From Bryobacterales bacterium (GTDB lineage: Bacteria; Acidobacteriota; Terriglobia; Bryobacterales; Bryobacteraceae), in NCBI GenBank assembly GCA_020854055.1, contig JADZGD010000143.1:79348-143347 (forward strand): 64,000 nucleotides of DNA, in the 5' to 3' direction. Positions 28,797 to 38,198 of the stretch are shown piece after piece (the first letter of the stretch is position 1; the number at the start of each line of letters is the position of its first letter). The notes under the pieces were generated by a model, which saw only the letters and a list, made by a program, of their open reading frames with translations, had not been told where the DNA came from and did not search any database. Both the position numbers and the translations under genes were made by a program.

Positions 28797-30467
28797 TCAG
28801 TAACCTTCGGCGGTAGCCTCCACCCTCGGATCGGGGGCGCCCTCGAGCCATCCATCGCCGAATGCGATGGCGGCTACTTCACAAAACGGTTTCAACTTTC
28901 TGATGCGGTGCCCGCGCTGTTCAAGCAGCCGTATGGTGTCGGGCGAGATGCCCGGTTCCACATCGAGCTGATCCGGGCGCCATTGGTGATGGAAGCGGGG
29001 GAAATTCACCGCGTCCTGGACATTCATACCGAAGTCGATAACGTTCAATATCACCTCGAGCACGGCATTGATGATGCGCGCACCACCCGGCGAACCGAGC
29101 ACCAGCAGGGGACGGTTGCCATGGAGCACGATGGTCGGCGTCATGCACGACAGCGGGCGCTTCCCTGGCTGAATGGCGTTGGCCTCGCCCTGCACCAGGC
29201 CGAAGTTGTTAGGGAAGCCAGGCTTGGCGGCAAAATCGTCCATCTCGTTGTTCAGCAGGAAGCCGAGCCCGGGCACGGTGACGCCTGAGCCGAAGTTTCC
29301 GTTGATGGTGTAGGTCAACGATACCAGCGTGCCTTCGGCGTCGGCAATGGAAAAGTGGGTGGTGCTGGCGGCGGAAACGGGCACGGCAGCGCCGGGCCGG
29401 ATGCGGGCGCTCGGTGTCGCGCGGTATGGATCCACCGACGCGCGCCACCGCGCGATGTGTTCCCTGCTCAACAGGCGGGCAACGGGAACCTGAACAAAAT
29501 CGGGATCGCCGAGGAACTGGCTGCGGTCGGCATAGGCGCGCCGCATGGCTTCGGCGGCGTAGTGAATGGCGGCGGCTGAACCCGCTCCCTCGCGCTCGTA
29601 TCCGCTGTTTTCCAGGATTCCCAGCATCTCAAGCAACACCACGCCACCCGAACTGGGAGGGGGCGCGGTGAGAATCGTATAGCCGCGATAGGAGCCCTCG
29701 AGCGGCTTACGTTCCACTGCCTGGTAGTTGCGCAAATCCTCCGCGGTGATCATCCCGCCATGCGCTCGCATCGCCTGCGCCAGACGTTGGGCGGTCTCAC
29801 CCTCATAAAAGCCGGCCGCCCCCAGGCGAGCGATTCGCTCCAGTGTTTGGGCCAGTTCCGGCTGAATCAGCAGGTCGCCAGGCTTCAGGTACTGCCCGTC
29901 ATGAAGAAAGATCCGCCGCGATTCGGCAAATTTCGGTAGCTTTTCGTCCGCGCGCAGCGATACAGCGAGAGAGTAGGGGACCGGAAACCCCGATTTGGCC
30001 AGCAGAATCGCCGGTTGGAGCAGTTCCGCCCACGGCTTATGTCCATAACGGCGGTGAGCCAGTTCCAGTCCGCGCACGGTGCCGGGCACGCCGGCGGCGC
30101 GCCAGCCCACCAGGCTGTCCGCCGTCGGGCGCCCGCCAGCATCGAGATACATATCGTGGCTGGCGCCGGCTGGAGCCTTTTCACGAAAATCGATGAATGT
30201 CGAGCGGCCGCCGGGCAAACGCGCCAGCAGGAATCCGCCTCCGCCCAGGTTGCCGGCCGAAGGGTGCGTCACCGCCAGTACGAAGGCTACACATACCGCC
30301 GCATCCACCGCGTTCCCGCCGGAGCGCAGCACCGCGGCGCCGGCGCGGGTGGCATGGTCCTCGCGGGTAACCACCATCGCCCGGCGCGCTCTCACCGGTT
30401 GCGCGGCGGTAAGCGGGAATGCCTGTGCGATGGCCACGAGCATCAGCACAGGCCGGTGGAGATGCAT
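28797..30467 (-). CDS. ggt: Gamma-glutamyltransferase
   Basis: 556 residues with a signal peptide (LMLVAIAQAFPLTAAQ), so it is periplasmic. It is a self-cleaving Ntn hydrolase acting on glutathione and gamma-glutamyl compounds. Seen: GGNAVDAAVCVAFVLAVTHP, GNLGGGGFLLAR, the nucleophile Thr in STTHFSIADAEGTLVSLTYT, and GSPGGARIINAVLEVI. Cleavage would give subunits of about 350 and 200 residues. It lies in the smpB-guaB run with a 50-nt gap to rlmB. Confidence 0.94.
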   Translation of the reverse strand: MHLHRPVLMLVAIAQAFPLTAAQPVRARRAMVVTREDHATRAGAAVLRSGGNAVDAAVCVAFVLAVTHPSAGNLGGGGFLLARLPGGRSTFIDFREKAPAGASHDMYLDAGGRPTADSLVGWRAAGVPGTVRGLELAHRRYGHKPWAELLQPAILLAKSGFPVPYSLAVSLRADEKLPKFAESRRIFLHDGQYLKPGDLLIQPELAQTLERIARLGAAGFYEGETAQRLAQAMRAHGGMITAEDLRNYQAVERKPLEGSYRGYTILTAPPPSSGGVVLLEMLGILENSGYEREGAGSAAAIHYAAEAMRRAYADRSQFLGDPDFVQVPVARLLSREHIARWRASVDPYRATPSARIRPGAAVPVSAASTTHFSIADAEGTLVSLTYTINGNFGSGVTVPGLGFLLNNEMDDFAAKPGFPNNFGLVQGEANAIQPGKRPLSCMTPTIVLHGNRPLLVLGSPGGARIINAVLEVILNVIDFGMNVQDAVNFPRFHHQWRPDQLDVEPGISPDTIRLLEQRGHRIRKLKPFCEVAAIAFGDGWLEGAPDPRVEATAEGY

Positions 30468-30517
30468 CGAGTCTTCATTTTACTGCGGAGGCTACCCGGC
30501 GCGGTTCCGGCGGCCTG

Positions 30518-31231
30518 TTACAGCCGGCGCCGCTTCCATTCAAACAGCACGATGCCCGCGGCCACGGAGACGTTCAATGAGGATACCGGACCCGACATAG
30601 GAATTCGCACCAGGACGTCGCAATGTTTCCGCACCTGTTCGTGCAACCCGTGGCCCTCCCCGCCCAGCACCAGCAGGGTGGGGCGGTTGAAGGCGGCTTG
30701 GTCGAAGGTTTCGCCGCCACGCTCGTCCAGGCCATAAATCCAGTAGCCTGCCTTCTTCTGCCTCTCGATGGTCTGCGAGACATTGCCCACTCGCACCACC
30801 GGCAGGTATTCCAACGCTCCCGCGGCCGCTTTGGCTACCGTTTCGGTGAGGCCCGCGGCGCGGCGCTCGGGAATCAGTACGGCCGAGGCTCCGGCGGCAT
30901 GAGCGGTGCGGATAATGGCGCCCAGGTTGTGCGGATCCTCCACGCCATCGAGCAGCAGCAGCAGTTGGGCGTCCGCTGGAAGATCTTCCAGTTCACGATA
31001 GCGGTGTGCCGCTCCCAGCGCGACCACCCCCTGATGCACGGCGCCGCGTGATAGCCGGTCTAATGACTCCCGAGGCTCGAAGCGTACCGGCACATCGCGC
31101 TGGCGGCACAACTCGATCAACTCCTGCAATCGCGGGCCGCCGGCCCCCTTGGCGATCAGTACGCGTTCGAGCGGCCTTCCGGCCCGGAGGGCTTCGCGCA
31201 CGGGATGGAAACCGGAGAGAACGCCGGACAT
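30518..31231 (-). CDS. rlmB: 23S rRNA guanosine-2251 2'-O-methyltransferase (TrmH family)
   Basis: 237 residues. An N-terminal SpoU substrate-binding domain (HPVREALRAGRPLERVLIAKGAGG) and a SPOUT knot with LLLLDGVEDPHNLGAIIRTAHAAG, LVLGGEGHGLHEQVRKHCD and IPMSGPVSSLNVSVAAGIVLFE. These match RlmB, which methylates G2251 in the ribosomal P loop. Other TrmH relatives act on tRNA, so the exact target is by homology. ATG at 31231, 13 nt after pepA. Confidence 0.9.
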   Translation of the reverse strand: MSGVLSGFHPVREALRAGRPLERVLIAKGAGGPRLQELIELCRQRDVPVRFEPRESLDRLSRGAVHQGVVALGAAHRYRELEDLPADAQLLLLLDGVEDPHNLGAIIRTAHAAGASAVLIPERRAAGLTETVAKAAAGALEYLPVVRVGNVSQTIERQKKAGYWIYGLDERGGETFDQAAFNRPTLLVLGGEGHGLHEQVRKHCDVLVRIPMSGPVSSLNVSVAAGIVLFEWKRRRL

Positions 31232-31244
31232 AGCTTGGCCGCCG

Positions 31245-32744
31245 CTACTTCCAATCGAGCGCCAGCCGGCAGAACGCGCGTAGCGGCACGCCCGTGGGAC
31301 CCTTGGCCAGCCACGGATCCGCTTCTTCGTTCCAGGCCGTGCCCGCGATATCGAGGTGCGTCCAGGGGGTTTCGCCGGCGAACTCTTTCAGGAACACGGC
31401 GGCGGTGATGGCGCCTCCCCACCGCCCGCCGATGTTAGCGATGTCGGCGAAGGAGCTTTCCAGGTACTCGCGGTATTCCTCATCGAGCGGCATTTGCCAG
31501 CAGGTCTCCCCTTCGGCGCGGCCGGCCTCCAGGACTCGGCTGCCGAACTCCTGGTGGTTGGTGAACAGCCCGATGTGGATGTGGGCCAGCGCTACAACGA
31601 TGGCTCCGGTCAGTGTAGCAGCGTCCACCAGGTGGGTGCATCCCAAACGCTTGGCGTAAGTCAGTGCATCGGCCAGAATCAGCCGGCCTTCGGCGTCCGT
31701 GTTGAGCACCTCGATGGTTTTGCCGGAAAGCGAGGTCACGATGTCGCCCGGACGCTGCGCCCGCGCGCCCGGCATATTTTCCACCGCCGGTATGATGCCG
31801 GTTACGGTGACACGCGGCTTCAACTGGGCGATGGCGCGCAGTGCGCCAATCACCGCGGCCCCGCCTGACATGTCGTAGCGCATCTTCTCCATGCCTTCGG
31901 ACGGTTTGATCGAGATACCGCCGGTGTCGAAGGTGACGCCTTTGCCGACCAGCCCAAGGTGAGTGCCCTCCAGCGGGTTCCGGGGGCGATAGCGCAACAC
32001 GATTAGAAACGGAGGCTCATCGGAACCCTGGGCAACGCCAAGCAATGCGCCCATTCCCAAGTCCTGCATCAGGCCGCGATCGAGCACCTCGCACTCCAGG
32101 CCGAACTCGGCGGCCATCTTCTGCGCGGCAGAGGCCATCCCTGACGGGGTGAGACGATTACCCGGTTCGTTGGCCAGGCCACGGGTGAAGTTTTGCGCCT
32201 CGGCGATGATGCGACCGGTCTCGGCAGCCTCATCGGGCGCGGACGCGCCGGCCACCGAGAAACGCTCCACCACCTGTACCTCTTTCTTGTCCGTCTGATA
32301 GGCGTCCGGATTGTAATCCGCCAGGATGGCGCCTTCGACGGCGGCGGTAACAAACCCGGCTCCCGCACAGGTGTCCGGCAACACCAGCGCGATTCGTTTG
32401 TAACCCCGTGGCTTCAGTGACCGCAGTGCGGCGCCGGCGAGTTTCCGTGCCGCGTTTGGGTTGAACCTGTCCTGTTTGCCCGCGCCCATCACCACAATGC
32501 GCCGCGCGCGGGCCGTTCCCGGCTGGTGTAGGGTGACCGAATCGAATGTCTTTCCCTTGAATTCCCCAGTCTCCACCAGGCCGGCCAGCCAGGCGCCGGC
32601 CAGCGGTTGGGCAGCTTCCGGCAACGCCGGCAGGTGGCCGTTACCGGCTTCGAAAACAGTCAAAACGAGAGCGTCGGTTTCCAGTTCGGCGAGCGGGGTT
32701 CGATCGATTGTAATTTCCATAAGTGGTTGTTGCGTCTCAGTCAC
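31245..32744 (-). CDS. pepA: Leucyl aminopeptidase (M17)
   Basis: 499 residues. The C-terminal catalytic domain carries VGKGVTFDTGGISIKPSEGMEKMRYDMSGGA and NTDAEGRLILADAL, giving the two-zinc ligands and catalytic Arg; the N-terminal macro-like domain is present. It removes N-terminal residues from peptides in the cytoplasm and in some bacteria also binds DNA. The GTG at 32744 overlaps the smpB stop by 8 nt; an ATG at 32720 is the alternative. Confidence 0.94.
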   Translation of the reverse strand: MTETQQPLMEITIDRTPLAELETDALVLTVFEAGNGHLPALPEAAQPLAGAWLAGLVETGEFKGKTFDSVTLHQPGTARARRIVVMGAGKQDRFNPNAARKLAGAALRSLKPRGYKRIALVLPDTCAGAGFVTAAVEGAILADYNPDAYQTDKKEVQVVERFSVAGASAPDEAAETGRIIAEAQNFTRGLANEPGNRLTPSGMASAAQKMAAEFGLECEVLDRGLMQDLGMGALLGVAQGSDEPPFLIVLRYRPRNPLEGTHLGLVGKGVTFDTGGISIKPSEGMEKMRYDMSGGAAVIGALRAIAQLKPRVTVTGIIPAVENMPGARAQRPGDIVTSLSGKTIEVLNTDAEGRLILADALTYAKRLGCTHLVDAATLTGAIVVALAHIHIGLFTNHQEFGSRVLEAGRAEGETCWQMPLDEEYREYLESSFADIANIGGRWGGAITAAVFLKEFAGETPWTHLDIAGTAWNEEADPWLAKGPTGVPLRAFCRLALDWK

Positions 32745-33207
32745 GGCCGCGGCGCATGGCCGCGCGGGCCTCTGCTTCCTGGGTACGGGTGCGTTCCGCT
32801 TCGCGCTTGTCGTGCAGTTGCTTGCCGCGCGCCAGGGCGATCTCGCATTTTATTCGGCCTTGTTTCAGGTAGACCTTGGTGGGAACCAGCGTCAGCCCTT
32901 TTTCCCTGGTCTTGCCCTGTAGCTTGTCAATTTCCCGGCGATGCAGCAGCAGCTTCCGCCGCCGGACCGGGTCATGGTTTTCGCGGTTGCCGTGCGAGTA
33001 ATGCCCGATGTGGGCATTGACCAGCCAGGCTTCCTTGCCGGCGATTTCGGCGTAGCTATCGAGTAGCTGAACCTTTCCCGAGCGCGCGGACTTCACCTCC
33101 GTACCCGACAGCACGACTCCGGCTTCAAATCGTTCCAGCAAGTGGTAGTTGTGTCCAGCGCGGCGGTTGTCAGCGAGAATTTTCCAGCCGCCGTCCTGCT
33201 TTGGCAA
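32737..33207 (-). CDS. smpB: SsrA-binding protein SmpB
   Basis: 156 residues: NRRAGHNYHLLERFEAGVVLSGTEVKS, AEIAGKEAWLVNAHIGHYSHGN and the basic tail KQLHDKREAERTRTQEAEAR. It brings tmRNA to stalled ribosomes for trans-translation. The start is TTG at 33207. No tmRNA gene (ssrA) is visible in the window. It is the first gene of the nine-gene minus run and is divergent from the secretin gene. Confidence 0.96.
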   Translation of the reverse strand: MPKQDGGWKILADNRRAGHNYHLLERFEAGVVLSGTEVKSARSGKVQLLDSYAEIAGKEAWLVNAHIGHYSHGNRENHDPVRRRKLLLHRREIDKLQGKTREKGLTLVPTKVYLKQGRIKCEIALARGKQLHDKREAERTRTQEAEARAAMRRGRD

Positions 33208-33308
33208 AGTTTTGTCCTAAACGCGGGCAATACGCGGATCGTCAATGAGTTGTAGCGTTCTTGCGCGTACAGGTATTATTTTATCATAGGGCGAAAAGAA
33301 TCAATAAG
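33208..33308. promoter_or_regulatory. Divergent promoter region, smpB / secretin
   Basis: A 101-nt AT-rich gap between divergent genes. On the plus strand TATTAT (33277) is a plausible -10 for the secretin gene, with TTGCGC upstream as a weak -35 partner. Nothing else recognised. Confidence 0.35.
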
Positions 33309-36020
33309 ATGCGTGATTCCAAGTGCGCTCCCAAGCGCGGCGGTGGCCACGTTGCCGGTTCAGGGCGGAAGCGAGCGGAGGGAGTTCAGGCGCGGAAGTT
33401 TGTAGCGCTGCTGCTGGTGTTTCTGATGACGGGCGGCGGCCTGGAAGCCAAGACGCGGAAAGGCGACCGGTTTCTCAAGGAAGGCCGGGCGGCCGAGGCC
33501 CAGAAGAACTACGACCAGGCGCTGGCGATGTATGAGAAAGCTGCCAGCGAAGACCCTTCCGACACCGAGTACATCCTTAGCGTACGCCGCATGCGTTTCA
33601 CCGCCGGCGAGGCGCACGTCAATGCGGGACAGGCGCTACGCGGGGAGGGCAAACTCGACGCGGCGCTGGTCGAGTTCGAAAAGGCCGCCGCAATTGACCC
33701 GTCGTCGCTGATTGCCGAATCCGAGATCGCCCGCACCAACGAGATGATCGAGCGGGAAAAGCGCCTCGCCGCCCAACCCGGAGCCAAACCGCGCACCAGC
33801 GCCGAACGCGCCATGACGCCCGCCGAGGAGGCTCGGCAAGAAACCGGAAAGCGTATCGCCGAGATGATGTCCGCTCCGGAACTGCGGCCCATCTCACGGC
33901 AGATCACCACCCTCAAGATGAATAACCAGCCGCCCAAGGTGCTTTTTGAGACCGTTGGCAAACTGGCAGGGATTAACGTGATCTTCGATCCGGACTTTAC
34001 GACCGGGGGCGCGGCCAAGAACTTCAGCGTCGATCTGACCAATATCACGCTCGAGGAGGCGCTCGATTACCTTGCCGTGCTGACCAAGACTTTCTGGAAG
34101 CCGCTGTCGGACAACACCATCTTCGTTGCCCAGGACCAGCCCCAGAAGCGGCGCGATTACGAGGATTACGAAGTTAAGACGTTTTATCTGAACAACGTTC
34201 AGACTACCCAGGAGCTTTCTGAGATCGCCACCGCCGTGCGCGCAGTCACCGATATCCGCCGCCTGTTTCAATACAACGCCCAGAAGGCCATCCTGGTCCG
34301 CGGCACGGTCGACCAGGTGAACCTGGCCGAAAAGCTCATCCGCGACCTCGACAAACCGAAGGGCGAGGTGGTGGTGGACGTAGTGGTGATGGAAGTCAAC
34401 CGGACCAAATCGAGAACCCTTGGCGGTTCCATTACCTCAGGCACCACCAACGGCCTGCAAGTCGGCGTAGGGCCGGTTGCCAGCAGCACTCCCGGCGCGT
34501 CGAATGGTTCCGGCACCGCTGCAGCCGGCGCCAGCAATGCGGGCTCCGTCCTGCTTTCCGATATTTTTCGCCTGGGGAGCCGAGATTTCGCCATGACCTT
34601 GCCAGGCTACGCCCTCAATGCGGTGATGACCGATTCGGCCACCAAAGTCGTGCAGTCGCCGCAGGTGCGCGCCGTGGACGGCATCAAGGCGTCGCTCCGC
34701 ATCGGCGATCGTGTTCCCACCGCCACCGGCAGTTTCCAGCCGGGTATCGGCGCCGTCGGTGTGAGCCCGCTGGTGAATACCCAGTTTCAATTCATCGAGG
34801 TGGGCGTAAACGTGGATATGACTGCCTACGTCCATAGCTACAACGAAGTGTCGTTGCACATCGAGCTCGAGATTTCGCAAGTACGCGACCACGTAGACAT
34901 CGGCGGCATCTCGCAGCCGATCATCGGCCAGCGCAAGGTAGCCCACGATTTGCGGTTGAAGGAAGGGCAGGCGACGCTGCTCGGCGGAATGATGATGAAT
35001 CAGGATTCCAACAACATCTCCGGCACCCCGGGGCTGGCAAATATTCCGCTGTTGAAATACCTGTTTTCGGTGAACACGCACTCGACATCGAACCAGGAGC
35101 TTGTGATCGCGCTGGTTCCGCATATTGTTCGCGCACCCGAACTGACGTTAGAGAATCTGAAGGGAGTGGCGGCCGGGAACGATCAGGTCGTGCGGCTCAC
35201 TTACGGCGAGCCGCTGGAGGAGCGCCGTACCGCGGCCGTGGCCGCCGCCAATTCGCCGGCAACTCCCGTTTCGGCGGCTGCGCCAACGCTGCCCGGTGTT
35301 CCGGTAATGCCGCCGGCCGGACAAACTGCACCCGCGGTTCCTGCCGCCCCCGCAACTCCAACTGCCCCGCACACTCCGCCGCTACCGGGTGTACCCGCCG
35401 CGCCACCGCCGGTTGTTCCGGCGGCGCCGCCCAGTTCCAGCGGACCAGCCCGGACCACCACGCCGCCGGCTCCAGGCGCGCCGGCTGCTGCCGAACGTCC
35501 GCTGGTGCATTTCAATAGACGCTCTATCACGGCGCCGTCCGAACCTGGGGCGGGGAGTGAGGCTGCCGCTCCCCATGTTCAGGGCGCGCCGGCTGCCGCT
35601 GAAGGTCCGGTAGTGCTTTTCAACACGCCCGCACTGACGGTGCCCACAGCCGCCTCCAGAACGGTAACGCTTCAGATCCAGAACGTAAACGACCTGTTCA
35701 GCGCTCCCATCCGGATCCACTTCGATCCCAAGGTGATTCAGATCGAGGAGATCCGCCAGGGCAACATGATGGCGGGCGCTGGCGGCCAGCGGGTGATCTT
35801 CACCCGGAATATCCGGAATGACGCCGGTGAAGCATCGGTTAATCTCAGCCGGCTGCCGGGCTCGGGAGGCGCCAGCGGGTCGGGAGACCTGCTGAATATC
35901 ACTGTTACAGGAGTCGCGCCGGGCACGGCGAAGCTCACGGCCGAGGCGCCGTTGCAAAACTCGCAAATGCAGCCGATTTCTCCGGCCAGGGTGTCTGACC
36001 TGACCGTAACGGTGAAATGA
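33309..36020 (+). CDS. Secretin with N-terminal TPR repeats and C-terminal cohesin-like domain
   Basis: 903 residues. Order: signal peptide/TM (KFVALLLVFLMTGGGLEA), TPR-like repeats (about 50-150), secretin N domains (INVIFDPDFTTGGAAKNFSVDL; NAQKAILVRGTVDQVNLAEKLI), secretin domain with the gate motif RVPTATGSF and the beta-strands ending LLKYLFSVNTHSTSNQELVIAL, a long Pro/Ala linker (about 650-750), then a cohesin-like beta-sandwich (TVTLQIQNVNDLFSAPIRIHF). It should form an outer-membrane channel of a type II/IV-like system. The ATG at 33309 is used; the frame is open to 33261. Its stop overlaps the first pseudopilin start by 4 nt. Confidence 0.88.
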   Translation: MRDSKCAPKRGGGHVAGSGRKRAEGVQARKFVALLLVFLMTGGGLEAKTRKGDRFLKEGRAAEAQKNYDQALAMYEKAASEDPSDTEYILSVRRMRFTAGEAHVNAGQALRGEGKLDAALVEFEKAAAIDPSSLIAESEIARTNEMIEREKRLAAQPGAKPRTSAERAMTPAEEARQETGKRIAEMMSAPELRPISRQITTLKMNNQPPKVLFETVGKLAGINVIFDPDFTTGGAAKNFSVDLTNITLEEALDYLAVLTKTFWKPLSDNTIFVAQDQPQKRRDYEDYEVKTFYLNNVQTTQELSEIATAVRAVTDIRRLFQYNAQKAILVRGTVDQVNLAEKLIRDLDKPKGEVVVDVVVMEVNRTKSRTLGGSITSGTTNGLQVGVGPVASSTPGASNGSGTAAAGASNAGSVLLSDIFRLGSRDFAMTLPGYALNAVMTDSATKVVQSPQVRAVDGIKASLRIGDRVPTATGSFQPGIGAVGVSPLVNTQFQFIEVGVNVDMTAYVHSYNEVSLHIELEISQVRDHVDIGGISQPIIGQRKVAHDLRLKEGQATLLGGMMMNQDSNNISGTPGLANIPLLKYLFSVNTHSTSNQELVIALVPHIVRAPELTLENLKGVAAGNDQVVRLTYGEPLEERRTAAVAAANSPATPVSAAAPTLPGVPVMPPAGQTAPAVPAAPATPTAPHTPPLPGVPAAPPPVVPAAPPSSSGPARTTTPPAPGAPAAAERPLVHFNRRSITAPSEPGAGSEAAAPHVQGAPAAAEGPVVLFNTPALTVPTAASRTVTLQIQNVNDLFSAPIRIHFDPKVIQIEEIRQGNMMAGAGGQRVIFTRNIRNDAGEASVNLSRLPGSGGASGSGDLLNITVTGVAPGTAKLTAEAPLQNSQMQPISPARVSDLTVTVK

Positions 36021-36493
36021 GTAATTTGAGACGTAAGAACCAGCGTGGATTGACGCTGGTGGAGTTGATCGTCGCCTTCACCATCATGATGCTGTTGTCG
36101 GCGATGGCCGTCCCGCTGGCGCGCCACAAAGTCAAGCAGGAGCGGGAGCGCGATCTCAGAAACGCGTTGCGCGAAATCCGGGCGGCGATCGACAAATACA
36201 AGGACATGGCCGACGCTAACCTGCTGGGGCAGATCGAGGCGGGCACCGAAGGTTATCCGAAGTCTCTCGATGTGCTGGTGGAAGGGGTGAAACTCGGCCA
36301 GTCCGCCGACGGAAAGAAGATCCGCTTCCTCCGCCGGCTGCCCAAGGATCCAATGACGAACTCTTACGATTGGGGCAAGCGCAGCACCCAGGATGACCCG
36401 GATTCCAACAGTTGGGGTGGACAAAATGTGTTTGACGTGTTCACCAAGAGCATGGACAAGGCCGGCGATGGAACACCCTATGCGGAGTGGTAA
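36017..36493 (+). CDS. Type II secretion/type IV pilus-like pseudopilin
   Basis: 158 residues. Class III prepilin signal QRG-LTLVELIVAFTIMMLL with the conserved Glu at +5 after the predicted cleavage, followed by a helical spine and a GspG-like globular domain (YPKSLDVLVEG, LRRLPKDPMTNSYDWGK). The protein ends in GTPYAEW, nearly identical to the next gene's end. ATGA overlap with the secretin gene shows coupling. It probably forms part of a periplasmic pseudopilus. Confidence 0.86.
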   Translation: MSNLRRKNQRGLTLVELIVAFTIMMLLSAMAVPLARHKVKQERERDLRNALREIRAAIDKYKDMADANLLGQIEAGTEGYPKSLDVLVEGVKLGQSADGKKIRFLRRLPKDPMTNSYDWGKRSTQDDPDSNSWGGQNVFDVFTKSMDKAGDGTPYAEW

Positions 36494-36872
36494 ACGAGGA
36501 TTCACGCTCGTCGAAATGATGGTCGTGATGACGATCATCTCGATCCTCGTCTCGATCGCCGTGCCGTTGTACCAGAAGTCGATTCTCCGCTCGAAAGAGA
36601 GTGTGCTCCGCAATAACCTGTTCACTCTGAGAACGGTAATTGACGAGTACACCTACGACAAGCAGAAAGCTCCCCAATCACTGGAAGATCTGGTAAACGA
36701 CGGTTACCTCCGCACCGTGCCGCTCGATCCCATGACCGGTTCTTCACAGACCTGGCAACTGGTGATGGAGGACGCAATGAGCAGTGTCAACCAGACCGAG
36801 CCCGGTATCTTTGACGTCCACAGCGGCTCCGATAAGGCAAGCCTGGAAGGCACGCCTTATTCCGAGTGGTAA
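36480..36872 (+). CDS. Second pseudopilin (GspG-like)
   Basis: 130 residues from the ATG at 36480 (MRSGKRG-FTLVEMMVVMTII), giving a short positively charged leader and a prepilin-peptidase site; ATG 36468 is a possible earlier start. The mature part has the pseudopilin helix and APQSLEDLVNDGYLRTVPLDPMTG. It ends EGTPYSEW, paralleling the preceding gene, so the two look like a tandem duplication that diverged. It overlaps the first pseudopilin by 14 nt. Confidence 0.86.
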   Translation: MRSGKRGFTLVEMMVVMTIISILVSIAVPLYQKSILRSKESVLRNNLFTLRTVIDEYTYDKQKAPQSLEDLVNDGYLRTVPLDPMTGSSQTWQLVMEDAMSSVNQTEPGIFDVHSGSDKASLEGTPYSEW

Positions 36873-36885
36873 TCGTTTGCGCCGT

Positions 36886-38028
36886 TTACAGCGAACTTCG
36901 TTCCACGAACACGTCTTCGCGCCGGAGAACGGCAGGATCGAGTTCGGCCCCCAGTCCGGGCCCGGGAGGCAGTGGAAACTCGCCGTTCACCGGCGTCACC
37001 AGTTGCGTGAGCAACCCGGCGTATTCGTCGCTGTAATGGCGCCGCACGGACTCTAAAATATGGAGGTTGGTCAGATTCGCCGCCAGGTGCAGCGACGCCA
37101 TGTGCAGCAGCGGGCCGCCGCAGTTGTGCGGCGCAACCGGAAGGTAATGCGTCTCGGCCGCCGACGCGATCTTTTTCGCCTCCGATAATCCGCCGCACCA
37201 GCACAGATCCGGCATGACAATCGAAGCCGCGCCGTTTGCCAGCAACTCGCGGAAACCCCACCGCGTCATTAACCGCTCGCTCAGGCACAGCGGCGTGCGG
37301 GTGGCATCCTTTAATTCCCGATATGCCGCCAGATTGTCCTGAGGGAGCATCTCTTCCAGCCATAGCGGCGCCAGCGGTTCGAGCGCATGCGCAATGCGGA
37401 TGGCCGAGGGCAGGTTCCAGTAGCCGTGAAACTCCATGGCCACTTCCATCCGGCCGCCGAACTCATCGCGAATCCTGCCCAGCGGCTCGATGCCGGCTCG
37501 TATCTGTTCCGGCGTGATGAACTGTCCGGAGTTTTGCCTGGCAATCGAATCAAACGGCCAGATCTTCATCGCCCGGATGCCGGAATCGTATAATTCCTGA
37601 GCCAGTTTCACTGGTTCGGTGAGGAAATCCACCCGGTCGTAACAGGTGTTGTAGGTGCGAATCGACTGGCGCGACGCTCCGCCCAATAGCTGGTAGACGG
37701 GAGCATTCAGCGCCTTGCCCTTGAGGTCCCACAACGCCAGGTCCACGGCGCTGATGGCCCGCATCTCCGCGCCTGCCCAGCCGCTGTAGGAAACGGCCAC
37801 GAGCATGTCGGCCCACAGCTTGTCGATGGCCGAAGGATCGCGTCCCAGCAGCACCCCGGCCAGCGCGGAGTGGATCACCGCCTGGGCAGCCAGCGGGAAG
37901 GGGTATGTTTCACCAAGCCCCGACAGCCCCTCATCGGTATGCAAGCGGACCCACAGGTATTGCACCGGGCCGGCGTGAACGCGGATACCGGATTTCAGAT
38001 AGATTGTTTCGACAGCGGTGATTTTCAT
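36886..38028 (-). CDS. Mandelate racemase/muconate lactonizing enzyme-family dehydratase
   Basis: 380 residues of the enolase superfamily. N-terminal lid MKITAVETIYLKSG; barrel motifs AVDLALWDLKGKALNAPVYQLLGG, MEVAMEFHGYWN (first metal ligand and His), WLEEMLPQDN (Glu ligand), SERLMTRWGFRELLANGA (Glu ligand), DLCWCGGLSEAKKIASAAE and APHNCGGPLLH with the catalytic His. The pattern suggests a sugar-acid dehydratase such as galactonate dehydratase; the exact substrate is open. It converges on the second pseudopilin gene. Confidence 0.87.
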   Translation of the reverse strand: MKITAVETIYLKSGIRVHAGPVQYLWVRLHTDEGLSGLGETYPFPLAAQAVIHSALAGVLLGRDPSAIDKLWADMLVAVSYSGWAGAEMRAISAVDLALWDLKGKALNAPVYQLLGGASRQSIRTYNTCYDRVDFLTEPVKLAQELYDSGIRAMKIWPFDSIARQNSGQFITPEQIRAGIEPLGRIRDEFGGRMEVAMEFHGYWNLPSAIRIAHALEPLAPLWLEEMLPQDNLAAYRELKDATRTPLCLSERLMTRWGFRELLANGAASIVMPDLCWCGGLSEAKKIASAAETHYLPVAPHNCGGPLLHMASLHLAANLTNLHILESVRRHYSDEYAGLLTQLVTPVNGEFPLPPGPGLGAELDPAVLRREDVFVERSSL

Positions 38029-38198
38029 GAAATTCGAGAAAACGAAATAAACCTGCGGCGCAACGCAACTTCAGGCTGCCGCCAGCGCCTGTCTCACTAT
38101 ACACCGCGCCGCCAGCCATCAGCCCGGCAACGCTGCTGTCACGGTTACCATCGCATGCCGGACCTCGCGAGCAGCGTCAAACGGGCAGGAGAGCTAAC

